Origin: Fratercula arctica
Taxonomy: Eukaryota > Chordata > Aves > Charadriiformes > Alcidae
DNA length: 64,000 nucleotides
Direction: 5' to 3'
Assembly (NCBI GenBank): GCA_947846985.1
Contig: CANTUZ010000011.1
Location: forward strand, 15,240,096 to 15,304,095
The notes under the pieces were generated by a model. That model saw only the letters and a list, made by a program, of their open reading frames with translations. It had not been told where the DNA came from and did not search any database. The position numbers were made by a program, and so were the translations under genes. This document shows positions 49,585 through 61,684 of this stretch, piece by piece; position 1 is the first letter of the stretch, and every line of letters begins with the position of its first letter.

Positions 49585-52500
49585 GTAAGTCTTCTCTTGG
49601 TTTTGTGCGCACATGGTGATGAACGTCCAAGGGTAAAAGTCAACGATAATCTGAGCTCAGCAGTGAGGTGAGCTGCTGTGCGGGTTTTTGCACAGTAGCT
49701 CAAAGAACACAAGTGTCTTAGACGCATAAATTTTGAAAGAAATAAAGTTTCAAGAAAAGCTATATTATATAGAGATAGTTCCTCCTTCAGTAGCAGTAAA
49801 TGCAGAAAACATAATATATTTGTAAATAGAAAAGTAAGGAGACCTACTGCTAGACACAAAAAATACATGTTTTCTGTGCCAGATAGTGGGATCCGCCCTA
49901 TGTTTGCATGAAATGATTTCAGAGCCTGCAGAAGTTGAATTGGCACCAAACTGATCAGAGCGACTGGTGGCTTTTTCAACTGATGTTAGCAATGTGGAGA
50001 GGTTTATTCAAAAGGAGACCTTGCTGCAACCCAAGCGCTGCAGTTCCTTGTGTTCTGTGAGTTACTCTTCATGGCTTGTGTGAAGTTTTTTGTGAAGCTG
50101 TGCAAAGGTCTACGGCAGGGAAAAAAAAACCCCATCTCTGAGTGTTACATGATGCAATTTAAGATTTCCCTGTTTTGTGGGAAGTATCAGCTGTGGTTTG
50201 CTCACGTGTGTTGGGAGTACCAGACCTTGTGGCCTGATACAGTCATTACTTTTGGGGTCCTTAAGTTATGATGCAGGTGCTCTCTCTGTTCCTCCAGGCT
50301 CTCTGTTTTGTCCTGAGCTCATGGCCTTGAAGCAAGGGGGTGGTTTGATCTTCATTATGGCAGGTCGGAGTAGGTGGTTGCTCTCGCTCCTGCAGGCCCT
50401 GGTAGCTACAAGCTGATCCTCTGCCAACTCTTCACGTTCAGCTGGGGCTGATTCAAGGGTGATCGCTGGGCTGTTTCAAGACAGATGGATTTACATCTCG
50501 TGTTTTAATTCCCAGCACTGATTTTGGTCTATCTCTGAATAAGAAACCACCTGGCTTTGCTTGCAGCGCTTATTGTTTCTTCATTTTATTTCTGAGCATC
50601 AGACTCATCTCCAGCGAACAGCAAGGCATGAGGAAGTAATGTTTTTATTTCCCTAAAGAAAGTTGTCTCTGTCCTCTAAAATCAACCTTTGTTACTGAGT
50701 CAAGCTCTGGTATTGAAATCTTAATCTATTTATACTTTTAAACACCTTGAAGGCAATGTTGCCAGATATTTTTAGCTTGGAAGATTTGAAATTTTATGAG
50801 AGTTCTTTTTTTTTTTCTAGTTGGTTTTTCTGATAAATTCTGATGTACGTATTTTGCTACTAAACTATTATCATAATGTTTCTGTTTTACTGTTGTGGAC
50901 TTTTATGTAAGCATGTTTAAATTAAAGATGCACTATCTTTAGCAAAGAGAAGGCTGCTGCTTTAATTCAGGTATTGTATAAATTGCTATACAGAGGTCTG
51001 CTTTGAGTACTAAAATAACCAAGCATACCTCTACAAGAAAATAAACCTTTAAAAGATAGGAGAAATGGCCATATTTGCATAACTCAGAATACTGCAGTAT
51101 TTACAAAGCTTTTTTTCTGAAGCTAAATTGATTTCATTTCATTGTTTTGGATCATATACTTAATTCATGCTATCTAGTTCCTTTGAGAAACACTGTAATT
51201 ATGGCTCTTTTTGTTTCCAGTAGTACAATGAGGCTCCTTGTGCTTCCCATGGTTCAGTTGGACATGAGTTGGCAGAATTTTATGCTAAATATAAACCATA
51301 GAAACCCTCCCAGTTTATTTCCTACTCCTCCTCAAATTTTAACCAATACTTGGTAGTATTTGACGAGTCACTACTGGATGTCTTTGAACATCCTCTTGGT
51401 GATGTTAGGTCTAAAACCTCTATAAATTACTGTTCTACCAATTCATAATCTGAGGTCAAATGTAAAATGTAAATTAATAACTTAATGTGTGTAGTGTATG
51501 TAGTTCTATAAAAATCTGAGACTGACTCACAGCTTTTACTTTAGCATTCAACCATCATGCTCTTTTTTTTTTTTTCTTTGAGGTCTTAAATAATTGTAAT
51601 AAAATGGAAGTGTGTATGCAGCAGAAATCCCTGACACCTTAGCGTAGGGCTATGTTGACTCTTTTTAGAAATGAGCTGAATAAATATAGAGGGGAGTTTA
51701 ATTTTGTTGGGAGAATAGTTTGTGAATACTGAGGAGAAATGTCATCTCTGGTGCTATTAAAAAATAATTTGTTATTTAAAAGCCAAATAAGTAAAGCTTT
51801 ATTTGGAGTATGGAAAAAAGAGAAGATGGCAAGTGTCAAAAAAAGAAATAGCATTTAAACTTAGCTGTAATTTAAGCCATTTTTTTTCTAACTGTGCTAC
51901 AGTTTTATTTCAGTTTTAAATCTGAAAGAAATCTCTATTACAAGCTATTTGTCTTTTGGGTATTTACAGCTACAGTTTTGATTGTCTCATTTTATTTCTC
52001 AAATAAAGAAAACAGTAGCTTGTGCTGAGGAAGAACTGAGGACATGTACTTCACAGGCTTCAAAATTTGTGGCAAGACATTTTTAAATCAATAATACTTG
52101 ACGGTACAGTTAAAAGATTTATTTCTCTTTGAGAAAAGATGTGGTGCTTGCCCAGTCCCCGTAGCTGTGCAATTCTGCAGTTTAGCTGGAGAAATGCTTT
52201 GCGCGAGAATCTCCAACAGAGCTCTGAAGGATGCTCCTAGATCGCTGCAAACCTGCAAATTATTTTGTTATCTGTTCTTCATCTGGAGGTATTGCTATAT
52301 GCTCAAGTAGGGTATGGCTTGCCAAACTAATAACGCGTACAATATAAAGAATTTTGTAATTTTCAGCGCTACTAATAAAAAAAGGTGTTAAAGTCAGTGC
52401 ATCCCCAGGAGATCTAAGTCTAAAAGACTCCATGGTCTGCTATGAACATTGCAGTTGGGGTTTCCTTTGCTTTCATCCTACAAAATCTATAAATGTCTGC

Positions 52501-52777
52501 AATTCTTAATGTCAACCTTATGCCCTTTAAAGGAGATATCAGTGTGCCTAAAATATTGTCGTGCACAGAAGTCCATGGGGATGTTTTTGTGGCCTAAGAG
52601 CAGCAGTATGTGCCTTTTGGAGAAAATAACATTTGTGTTGTATAATTTATTTATATAATGGAAATGGCTAGGGTAGTAAAAATGCTAATTACATAAACTA
52701 GTGTTGACCTTGCTCTAAAATCATTACTTGAACGTTTGGAGGTGTTGACCTTTTAATAAAAAGTATTGTTCTTTCAG
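49585..52777 (+). other. WNK2: WNK2 intron 7
   Basis: This 3.2-kb AT-rich intron runs between a consensus GTAAGT donor and a TTTCAG acceptor. No repeat family or extra exon is recognised. Confidence 0.92.
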
Positions 52778-52974
52778 CCGACAGCACGTTTGACAGTGGC
52801 CAGGGTTCCACTGTTTATTCAGACTCCCAAAGCAGCCAGCAAAGCGTCATCTACTCGTCTCTGCCAGATCCGGTACCTCCTGCTATCCAGCGGGTGTACA
52901 GCCCCCCTCTGAGCGAGAGCCAGGCTGTGCCTCACGGCCTTCAGCAGCTGGGGCACTACCAGCAGCTCTCAGGA
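52778..52974 (+). CDS. WNK2: WNK2 exon 8: Ser/Gln-rich linker
   Basis: The exon completes the split Ser codon and adds 65 codons, ending in phase 0. The acceptor is TTCTTTCAG and the donor is a consensus GTAAGT. It begins with the WNK-conserved stretch DSTFDSGQGSTVYSDSQSSQ, then a more variable Pro/Ser part with YSPPLSES, and ends HYQQLSG. Its role in WNK2 is not established; the cluster of Ser/Thr/Tyr suggests a regulated, disordered linker (inference). Intron 8, which follows, is where WNK1 carries its HSN2 cassette. Confidence 0.92.
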
Positions 52975-55658
52975 GTAAGTCTAAAGCTTTTTGACATCGT
53001 TTTGTGTCCTAGATCCTACTTAACAGCTCATTTATACTCCTGGTTTCAGTAGGTGGGGGTTCCAGGGTTTACTTCGTATATTCCTCACTCAGCTCTGTTG
53101 ATGGTGACTTGCTTAGTAATACATTTATAGTTGGTGCGAAATGCGCGCTTAGTAGATGATGTTTGGCTAGCTGTATTTGCTGCTCTGAAGAGGTGCTTTG
53201 CTGGCAGCTATTGTGCTTTCAGTAAAAAAGCTTCTTATCAATCCATTGTCACTGAACTACGTTAGTAGCTTTGCAATTATTAAGCTCCTGCACATATTTG
53301 AGAACTGTTTTGTTTGGTTTTGTTCGCTGTCAGTATAGCTACACGTTATTGTTCCTTCATTTGTTCAAGAGCCTCTTGGGTCTGGTGTTTCTTCCAGTTG
53401 TGCCAAAGGTCGCACGTCCAGTCACTGCCTTTCTGGCTCTGGGTTTGGATTTAATCTTGCACAGAGTTGGCAATGTACGGCCATTACCGAGTGTCCAAAA
53501 TCAGGCACTGGGAGCCCAGACAGACGTTCACGCTTGCTCCCATTTCCATGCTGTTATGACCTTGAACAAAAGCAATTAATGGAACTACCAGTGCAAGAAC
53601 AAACATAGCGAGTGAACATAAATCTTCAGGTGCTTCCAGTGAGAGGCACAACATGAGCGTGTCGTGTCCTTCAGAAGCTGTGGCAGCACCATGTTCCAGT
53701 CCCAGCCTGTGCCCATTGCACACAGCAGGCAGTGCTTCTCGCTGCCGCAGCAACCCCACCATGGCTTTGGCTCCAAACACAACGTCCCTTCCCCAAGAAC
53801 CTGGAGAGGAAAATGTGGATCTGCAGACTAGAGAAGAGGCAGCAGGCGCATCACCTCTGGTGGCACTGGGGACCTCTGCACACCCTGCGGAGCTAATGGC
53901 TCCTCAGCAGCCTCCTCAGACATGCCTACCCTGTTTGTTTCAGTCTGGCCAAGATCAAAACGTGTCAGAAGTCTCAGTGCCTGGTGAAAGTGCTCACTCC
54001 CCAAGTAGCCAACTCCATGTCTCAACCTCTGCCACAAGTCAGCAGGCCGTGGGGCAGAAGTTTAGACCTGCCTCTGTTACATCAGTCTTTACAATACATA
54101 ATTAGCCAAAAGACCAGTTCTTCTCCCATGAGATCTGCAAGAGTTGCAGAAAACGTTCTGCCTTCTGACTGCTCTGAGGGCGGTGAAGCCAACGTGCCCG
54201 GATGGTGCCAGCCCTGCTGTAAAGCCTGCGCTGGCAAAACACTGCGGAGAGCAGGCAGGTGCCCGCAGCTGCCCCCAGCAGTGGAATGATACGGTAGGTT
54301 AATTATCTTTAACTTTTTTTTTTGTTTCATCCTATTTGAATTAAGAGAAGAAAAAATAAAATCCCGGACCGATGGTTTTTTCCTGCCTAATCCAGATTTA
54401 ACCCACGTCTTGGGAAGTGCATCGTTTTCCCTGGTTTTACCTTACGTTTTCCAAAACGCCTGCAAGAAATTTTGAACTGTACTTTGTGAATGCGTTGAAC
54501 CAGGACTCCATTTACCTGAAGGAAAAAAGCCTCCTCCTTGGCGTCTGTAGCCAGCTCCTTCCACTGTGGGAACCACCTTTCCTACGTGCACTCGTCTCCT
54601 GGGAATCATCCTTCCTCGCTCCTTGTTCACCTGATGAACTACCTTAACAACTCTAAATATAACACTCAAAAGGCACATCTTGAGCAGAAATCTTTTTATT
54701 AAATTGAGCTGTGCAGCATACTCTTTTAGAGCAGACTCATTCCATTGATAGGTTTCAGTAATTTTACCCTAAATGCATAACTTCTTTTGTGATTGAGGAT
54801 CTGGCAAGGTAATAACCTTTATTCACAAGCAAAATATTTCTCATAGCCTTTGATTTTTCTAATGGGATTTACATATTTTTTTTTCCTTCCTGCGATAACT
54901 TAGGTAAAAAGTTCCAAGGTTTGAAAATCTCAACAAACATAGGAAACAAAAGCCTGACTCAAAAACTTCCATTTTCCAAGAAAAAAAAAAAAAATCACTG
55001 TATTTTTTCTGGGAGATTATTTACCAAAATAACAAGCACATAAGTGGAGCTGTAGTAGGTTGGAGTTTTTTTAGGCTTATAAGCCTCAGTCTGACATGTT
55101 GTTTATTTTTAATTTATCTATTTTGTTTGAGCTGAAGTTTGAGAATTGCTGCTATTACAAACCTTATCTGAATTTCTTTTAATTATTTTTTTTTGTGTCC
55201 ACTGTGGTTTTAATTTGCTTCTCATTTCTGTATTCATTTTCTTGGCATCCATTTCAAGTAAATTACCTGCTTTTTTGGAAGATAAAGATTCTTTATGAAA
55301 TTATAAAAATCTCCGTGAAGATAACTTACTTTCTCACCCAGTTAACGGCGTGTTGTTGCGGTTGGTGTAGTCTCACTCTGCGTGTGCTTTCAGTGGTTTT
55401 ACTGGTCTGCATGCTGGCTTCCAGAAAGAAACGCAATGCAGGTTGCTTGTCTTATTTGGAATTTGCTGACTTTTTTCCACATGTTTAGATTAAGTGACTT
55501 TCCACGCAGATAATTTTTCATTTCCCGCCCCCCGCCCCGTGTTGAACCAAGTGCCAGTAGACTATTCCCCTGCAGCTGCGTTCTGGTGAGTGGTTGCTGA
55601 GACCCTTGAGGCGCGGGTTGCTCATCTCTAACGCCACACTCTCCCTCTCTCCCCCCAG
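52975..55658 (+). other. WNK2: WNK2 intron 8
   Basis: This 2.7-kb phase-0 intron holds the open Ser/Pro/Gln-rich stretch at 53566-54289 (listed separately). The remainder is AT-rich with short homopolymer runs and nothing specific. Confidence 0.88.
53566..54289 (+). other. Open Ser/Pro/Gln-rich stretch in intron 8, possible cassette exon
   Basis: Frame A is open from 53566 to a stop at 54103-54105 (about 180 codons). Frame B is open from 53897 to a stop at 54287-54289 (about 130 codons). Both translations are rich in Ser, Pro, Gln and Ala, as are the neighbouring WNK2 linker exons. A strong acceptor-like site (CTGTTTGTTTCAG) ends at 53943 and would put frame A (SGQDQNVSEVSVPGES) in phase 0, matching the end of exon 8. 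No convincing in-frame donor is seen: the best GT (at 54293-54294, GTAGGT) lies beyond the stops of both frames. It could be a decayed or frameshifted cassette, an alternative 3'-terminal exon, or a chance open GC-rich stretch. Confidence 0.35.
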
Positions 55659-55814
55659 CAGGCTGGGCTTCCTGCTGTGCAGCCTGCGCCCACTGTGGTG
55701 ACCCCGCGGCCCCAGCACTACCAGGAGCCGGCAATGCCCTTCCCCGTCATCCAGCCCACCACCGTCGCCTCCCTGCAGCTGGGGCAGCCGCAGCCGGTGC
55801 TGGCCGGCCAGCAG
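55659..55814 (+). CDS. WNK2: WNK2 exon 9: Pro/Gln-rich linker
   Basis: The exon has 52 codons (51 if the second AG is used) with phase 0 at both ends. It lies between a C-rich acceptor with a tandem CAGCAG at 55656-55661 and a consensus donor GTAAGA. It encodes a Pro/Gln/Val-rich linker (AGLPAVQPAPTVVTP to GQPQPVLAGQQ) with no folded domain visible. Such low-complexity linkers are typical of the region between the WNK autoinhibitory domain and the second PF2-like domain. Because it is a multiple of three and symmetric, skipping it would not break the frame. Confidence 0.88.
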
Positions 55815-58034
55815 GTAAGAGCCCAGTCGCTGCCAAAAAGCATTTTTCTTCTCCCGCATTTCTTGCCCATGCTCTGCTCCAGCCCGTACCTGCAGCAAGT
55901 TTGAGGGGTTTGAAACTACAGAACTGCCACTTGGGAGACATGGATGGGACAAAGGGCGTTGGCTTTAAGGAGTGAAAGAGTAACGGGTTGAGGACAATTG
56001 CTGTGTAGTACCTTGGAACATCTTGATGGAGGTTAAGACTGATCTTCCATCGTGACTTAACAGCATCAGCCTTGCACTGATTTCAGTGTACTGACTTGGT
56101 CCATAGAAATCAAAGAGTTTTTTATTAATTTTGCATTATTATTTGGCACCTGCTTTCTAAAAGGCTAGAAGGTGACTCTGTTGCCTGGTGTCAATTGTCG
56201 TTGAATCCTCAGCGATGCTGCTTTTTGAGTTGTGCCGGCGTGTTAAGCACAGTTCAGTATAAGCATCCAGCCAGTAGCTTTCTCTTCCAGGAGAGGAGTC
56301 TGTCTCTCTCTGAATTGTCTCCAAATAGTAATTCGTTGTGCATTTCGAATTACCAAATTCCCCCCCCTCCCCCCCCTCAAACCCATGTTCCTTAAAGGTA
56401 TTTACAAAACACCTCTTGAGCAGCTTCAGCTGCCTCCTTGCGCAGAGGGTCTGTCAGCTGGGGAGCAACGAGCCCCAGACCTATGTGGTGGGGTAATTCA
56501 GGGCTCACTTCTGTCATTCTACCAAAAGCTTGGTTTCCTTCGGGAGAAACCATTGATGGGGCTGGGGAATGTCTGTATGCTTTGTGACCTCTCCAAGCCT
56601 TTTTAGTTACCAACATTCATCTCACAGGATGCTTTTTTATTTGTTTAACGTGTCCTGTTCTGAAAGCATCAGTGTAGAAACAACATAATTTGGTCTCCTC
56701 AAAAAACACATGCTTATGTGAAGTTTTGTCATACGTCACGTTTTTTTCTAATGGGCAGGGATATTCTCATGGTTCTCAGCCAAAAATCTTACACTTATGC
56801 AAATTTACGACCTCACCAGTTGCACAGATCTCTTTAGTGGCCTCTGGAGCTTTATGCTGGCAGTTCAAAATCTGTTGTTTATTTTCCCTCATGAGTAAAT
56901 GCTGGTTTGGAATAGGATATTTGCCCAGCTTGCTCAATTTCTTTCACATGCCCTTTCCTCACAGCTTTGCTCTCTCTTGAAACAAGTCTATCCCTGATAG
57001 TGAAAGGATTTAATAACTAGTCTGTCTGTTTTCTAATCTTACCAGGAAGTGCAATAAAAAAGTTACTTTTTACAGTATTGTTATTACAGAAATAGGTAAA
57101 ATGATCAAGTGTCTGTGCCTTCCCAGACTCACCTGTGTGCCTCAAAAACAGGACGAGGTCTGGTGTTCCCAGAGTCTCCTGGCATGATGCCGTGGGCAGT
57201 TGCAGTCTTTTGTAGGTGAACAGGAGGGCAATTCAACAACAGAATGGGAAATCAGGGTGAGAAAATTCATCTGCCTGATGGAATGAAATGTATTGATCTT
57301 GTATGAATATACACGGATGGCTTAGACATGTGGGATCAATGTTGCATCTCCTCATTATTATTTTTTTATTCCACAGCTTGGGTAACTGGGCATTTATAAT
57401 GTTCAGGTTATAATGAGGCAAATTAGCATTCATTTGGATGTTTTCCCCTCCCTATGCCTCATCCAATTCACAAGTTGAATTTGAAACGGAGGCTTTAGGA
57501 ATCTGCTTAGTTCCAGGAGTGCAATTTTTCTGCTTTTAAGGCAGAAACTGGAGCTGAAGGTGGGTTGGGCAGCCCATATCAACATGCTCAATCCTCAATT
57601 ATCTGTGAGCAGCCTGTCTGAGCTGCAGATTAACCCTGCCAGTGATGCCGAGATACCTGAGCTGGCTTTGGGTGCTTTTTGGGTTTGTTAGCTGCAGCCC
57701 AGCACCGTGTGAGTGTCCTGCTCCCGAGGCTGGTCGGGTCTGGCAGGAGCTTCCCGTCTTGCGGAGCTCATGCTGTGGAGCAAGTGGGGGCTCGAGTGGG
57801 GTCCCCCCACCACCTCAGCTGGGCTCCATCTCAGCCGTTTTGCTCTGTCTCATCACCAGTGCCAGGCCAGCTCCTACCATTCCCTTGAGTTTGTGATTTT
57901 AACAGGGTAAATGCCCCTGCTTTCCCAAAACCTGGAATGCCAGAAACTGCAGTAGAGAGCCACATCATTGGGTTGGGGTTTTTTTGATGTGGCAAGATGA
58001 ATACCCAGACAGGACTAATGCTGTCCTGAGGTCA

Positions 58035-58455
58035 AGAGGTGCTGGAGCCCCTCTGCTGTGAGGACAGGCTGAGAGAGTTGGAGGGGTTCAGCCTGGAGAG
58101 GAGAAGGCTCCGGGGAGACCTTGGAGCCCCTTCCAGTCCCTAAAGGGGCTCCAGGAAAGCTGGGGAGGGACTCTGGATCAGGGAGGGGAGCCATGGGACA
58201 AGGGGTGATGGTTTTAAACTGAAAGTGGGGAGATTTAGATGAGATCTGAGGAAGAAATTCTTTGCTGTGAGGGTGGTGAGCCCCTGTCCCAGGTTGCCCA
58301 GAGAAGCTGTGGCTGCCCCATCCCTGGAGGTGTTCAAGGCCAGGTTGGACGGGGCTCTGAGCAACCTGGTGTGGTGGGAGGTGTCCCTGCCCAGGGCAGG
58401 GGGTTGGAACTAGATGATCTTTAAGGTCCCTTCCAACCTAAACCATTCTATGATT
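58035..58455 (+). mobile_element. CR1 LINE 3' portion
   Basis: The copy begins near GTGCTGGAGCCCCTCTGCTG and ends in CCATTCTATGATTCTA. It is close to the copy at 3369 over its whole length, including the 3' end GTTGGAACTAGATGATC, so they belong to one subfamily. Confidence 0.9.
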
Positions 58456-58869
58456 CTAATAAATGCCACAGGAGCTGAGCTGGTGCTGTGCAGAGTTATT
58501 TGATGCCACTGCTTGTGGCATTTGGTGCATTCACCCACAGACACTCGATACCAGTGGCCAAATGCTCTTTTGTTCACTAATCCTTGTATTGGAAACTTAC
58601 CAGCCATGGTTGAAGTTTTGCTCTTTAAGGGTGGATGCTACCTTGCTTCCTTGCTACATCTTCTACAGTTTTATTGTATTAATACCTAACAACTGGTTGA
58701 AGAATGCTGCCACTAAAGAAGCACAGAGCAAAATATTACAATACTGATTTACAGTGGATGTGGCAAAGATGAAAGATTGTAATGCTTTGCTATTCATTTT
58801 AAAGTTATCTTTTGACCACCAGGCACGGTGTTAGGTGTTATGTGCTGCTGAGCCTGGGTGAAGCAACCG

Positions 58870-59165
58870 TAGAATCATAGAATACTGCATTGGAAGGGAC
58901 CTCAAGGATTGTCTGGTCCAACCTTTCTTGGCAAAAGCGCTGTCTAGACAAGGTGGCCCAGATGAATCTTGAAAGTGTCCAATGATGGGGAATCCACCAC
59001 TTCCCTGGGGAGATTATTCCAATGGCTGATTCTTCTCGTTGGGAAAGACTTTTCTCGTGTGTCCAATTGGGGTCTCGCCTGGAGAAACTTGTACCCATTA
59101 CCCCAGTCAGTCCCATGGTCCCAAGTAGGTCAGTGCAGAGCCAATGTGGTGCCTTGGTGCCATGC
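58870..59165 (-). mobile_element. CR1 LINE 3' portion, minus strand, older subfamily
   Basis: On the plus strand it starts AGAATCATAGAATACTGCAT, the reversed octamer tail, then TTGGAAGGGACCTCAAGGAT and GGGGAATCCACCACTTCCCT, the reverse complement of a CR1 3' end. It is more diverged from the other copies. The 5' limit near 59165 is approximate. Confidence 0.82.
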
Positions 59166-59883
59166 TTCTGAAACAGACGATTGGTTTTTTTTAACTGTAA
59201 TTTTGGCATTAATTAGAGGAACTGAAGAAGGAGATACTGGTAGCATGGAAAATATGAAAGGTGTTACTGATTGTTTTCAGCTTTAATGCAGCGTTTTATT
59301 TCTGTTCTACTGTATGACATCTGGCAGGCCAGTGGAGCACAGTTTTCCCTGGAAGGGTAAAACTGCTTTTTTAGTTGCTGCATTGTCACTACAGCACCTC
59401 AGAAATAACTGGGATCCAGCTGTTACTATAATTATTGTTTTATTCATGTCTCAGATAATAAGTGTTGTATATTTCAGTGCTTGCTACATTATGTAGTCAG
59501 CTTTTGAATGCCAAGATTAGCTGGGTATAATCTGCATAGTAGGAATCTTTGAAGTTAGTAGGTGGGGATTTTACAGGGCCAACTAGAACCATCTCTGGGA
59601 TTTAAAGAATTTGAGTCATTACAAATAACCTTTCCAAGACAGTTAGAACTGTCTTTTCGGGTAATGTATCTTGCATTTAAGTGTGTTTTAAACGTAGGCT
59701 TTCATACAGTGTTTAAATTCAGAGCACCCTTCCCTTCTATAAACTGTCCCCTCTCCCAGCGACAGTTCTGTTCAGGCTGTGCGGCTTGAACCAGAGAGAG
59801 AAATGGGCAGCTGTGGCCAGTGAACTGGTTCTTTCGTAACATACAGGTGATAACCCTTTTTTTCTTCTTCTTTTCTCTCCTAG

Positions 59884-60075
59884 CAGCAACCCATATCCCA
59901 GCAAGCCTCTCTGCAGCAGGTGCTTGCCAGCCAGCCCGTGTGCCCCATCCAGCCTGCAGCCCACCTCCTGCCCCAGTACCAGCCCCAGAGCTCTCAGGTG
60001 GCAGCCAGCAGTACGCCGCTGAAACCCCTCCAGATCTCCACTGTGCCGCAGCTGCCGCCCGTGGCCCCTTCCCAG
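59884..60075 (+). CDS. WNK2: WNK2 exon 10: Gln/Pro-rich linker
   Basis: The exon has 64 codons (63 with the alternative acceptor), phase 0 at both ends. The polypyrimidine tract ends in TAGCAG at 59881-59886, a second NAGNAG acceptor; the donor is GTAATA. It encodes QQPISQQASLQQVLA and later LKPLQIS and QLPPVAPSQ. The LKPLQ run has a counterpart in the mammalian WNK2 linker, from memory of that protein. No domain is visible, and like exon 9 it could be skipped without a frame change. Confidence 0.9.
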
Positions 60076-61144
60076 GTAATAACTTTGAAAACCGCATGTG
60101 AATACATCCGTTTGAGTAAACCTTTTCAGCTAATAATTAACATGATTTGCAGGTTTTTTGTGTGGCTATTTTGAATGCATGCGAATTTAATTAGTCTGTA
60201 AGAATATAGCTTTTTTTTCCTAATTCCTGTATTTTTCTTTACTATTTGTTTTTGTTTGGTGAAGCAAAAATCTCTTTTGTGAGTAATCCCGTGTCATGCC
60301 TAGAGAATCCAGTTAATGGCAGTTACAAAATTGCAATAACTGCAATTTTTAAATTTTTTTTTTTTTTTTTTTTTACCTTCCCCTCTGGCCTCTTCCCCAT
60401 CCCAGACTTCAGAGCATGACAAGTTGCCCATTTTTTTTTTCTATTATTGAGCTCCTGACTTCATCACTTTCTGCACCTGCCCAACCCCCTCCCCCCCGGC
60501 CCCCAGCTCTCAGCCCCTTTTGTGTTACCAGTCACAGGGATGGACCCTCTCCTTGGCCTGGAAGGGTTTGTTGGTGCTGTTAGTGTGTTCGCTAGTGACA
60601 GCCATCCTCAGGTGAAGCAGCTTGTGCCAAAGGGAAGAAGCTGCTCCCGGTGTAACAGGGGAGTTACGGTCTGCTACATCACTGGGAGGTTTTGATTGTA
60701 AAAACCTTTTTCTGGGACCTTCCCTGCTGCCTGGGTTGCAGCCAGCCTACTTAAAGACAAGGGTTTGAAATTGTCTTACTGAATTTTGCATGAAAGAGTT
60801 TTGCATTTTGTCTGGTCCAATTCCTTTTCATTTCCATTAGAATGAAAGTAGCTTTTAATTAGTATGTTGCTTGAAGGCTTCAAGCTAGTGTTAGAAATAG
60901 TTTTAAGCTTCTAAGGTATAAAAACGTTCCCCCAGAATTAACTTTTTTTTCTCTTTTGATAATGATTTAAGCATAAATTGGTTTTTATTATTGTTTATAA
61001 ACCTCAGGAAATGAATGGAAGTGATTAACAGACATAATTATCATCATGGCACAGGTGATTTTTACATACTTGTATGGCAAATGAAACTACTTTGTACCGT
61101 CAGTGAAAGCACTTGCAATTTATGTGATATTATATTTTTTTCAG
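60076..61144 (+). other. WNK2: WNK2 intron 10
   Basis: This 1.1-kb phase-0 intron carries a run of 21 T at 60354-60374 and a pyrimidine-rich stretch after it. Nothing else is recognised. Confidence 0.9.
60354..60374 (+). repeat. Poly(T) run, 21 nt
   Basis: An uninterrupted T run in intron 10. Confidence 0.9.
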
Positions 61145-61684
61145 ATTCCTCAGTTTCCTGTCATTCCTGCAATTACTCCTCTGGCAGGACTTGACAGCCT
61201 TCCTCCAAACCTCTCTGATATACCGGCTGCAAACGTGCCCCCCATCCCTGCTCCTTCTCAGTATTTTGCTCCGGCTGTGATTTTGCCCAGCCTCCCCATG
61301 AACCCCACCCTGCCCATGGCCCCCAACTCCCCCGCCCTCCCCATGCAGGCAGTCAACCTTCCTCACACCACCGTGGCTTCTTTGGTCCTGCCCTGCCAAA
61401 CGATAGTGCCAAACATGTCAGCTGCTACGATCCCGTTGCTTGCCGTGGCTCCGCCGGGAGTGCCAGCACTGCCACCACACCCCGGGGTGCCCCCGCTTCC
61501 CCCGCAGCAGATGTACCCAACCAGCTTCCAGCAGCTCCTTCAGAGCGAAGCACCCTCTCCCCATCACATGCAGGGCACGCAAGCAGTATCCCAGCCGCAG
61601 CAACCTCCACCTCCTCAGTCACTTCAGCCAAGCATAATCCATCCTGCAGAACAGACTCTGTCTGCGCCCGGGGCTGGTCACCAG
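61145..61684 (+). CDS. WNK2: WNK2 exon 11: long Pro-rich exon
   Basis: The exon has 180 codons, phase 0 at both ends, after the acceptor TTTTTTCAG and before donor GTAATC. It begins IPQFPVIPAITPLAGLD and contains QYFAPAVILPSLP, TIVPNMSAATIPLLAVAPPG and a histidine/glutamine/proline tail (SPHHMQ to APGAGHQ). ITPLAG, AVILPSL and IPLLAVAPPGV match the mammalian WNK2 proline-rich linker and are not in the other WNKs as I know them; this is the best evidence for WNK2. The exon is GC-rich against an AT-rich background. Reading continues open about 35 codons past the donor, so intron retention would add a short tail before a stop at about 61787. Confidence 0.93.

Larger units (their letters stand above)
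55815..59883 (+). other. WNK2: WNK2 intron 9
   Basis: This 4.1-kb phase-0 intron contains two CR1 copies in opposite orientations (58035-58455 and 58870-59165) and a C-rich run near 56360-56378. The part 55815-58030 shows no recognised element. Confidence 0.88.

Noticed and set aside
49407..49979. 190-codon minus-strand open frame
   Set aside because: It is a shadow of WNK2 exon 7 running into intron sequence.
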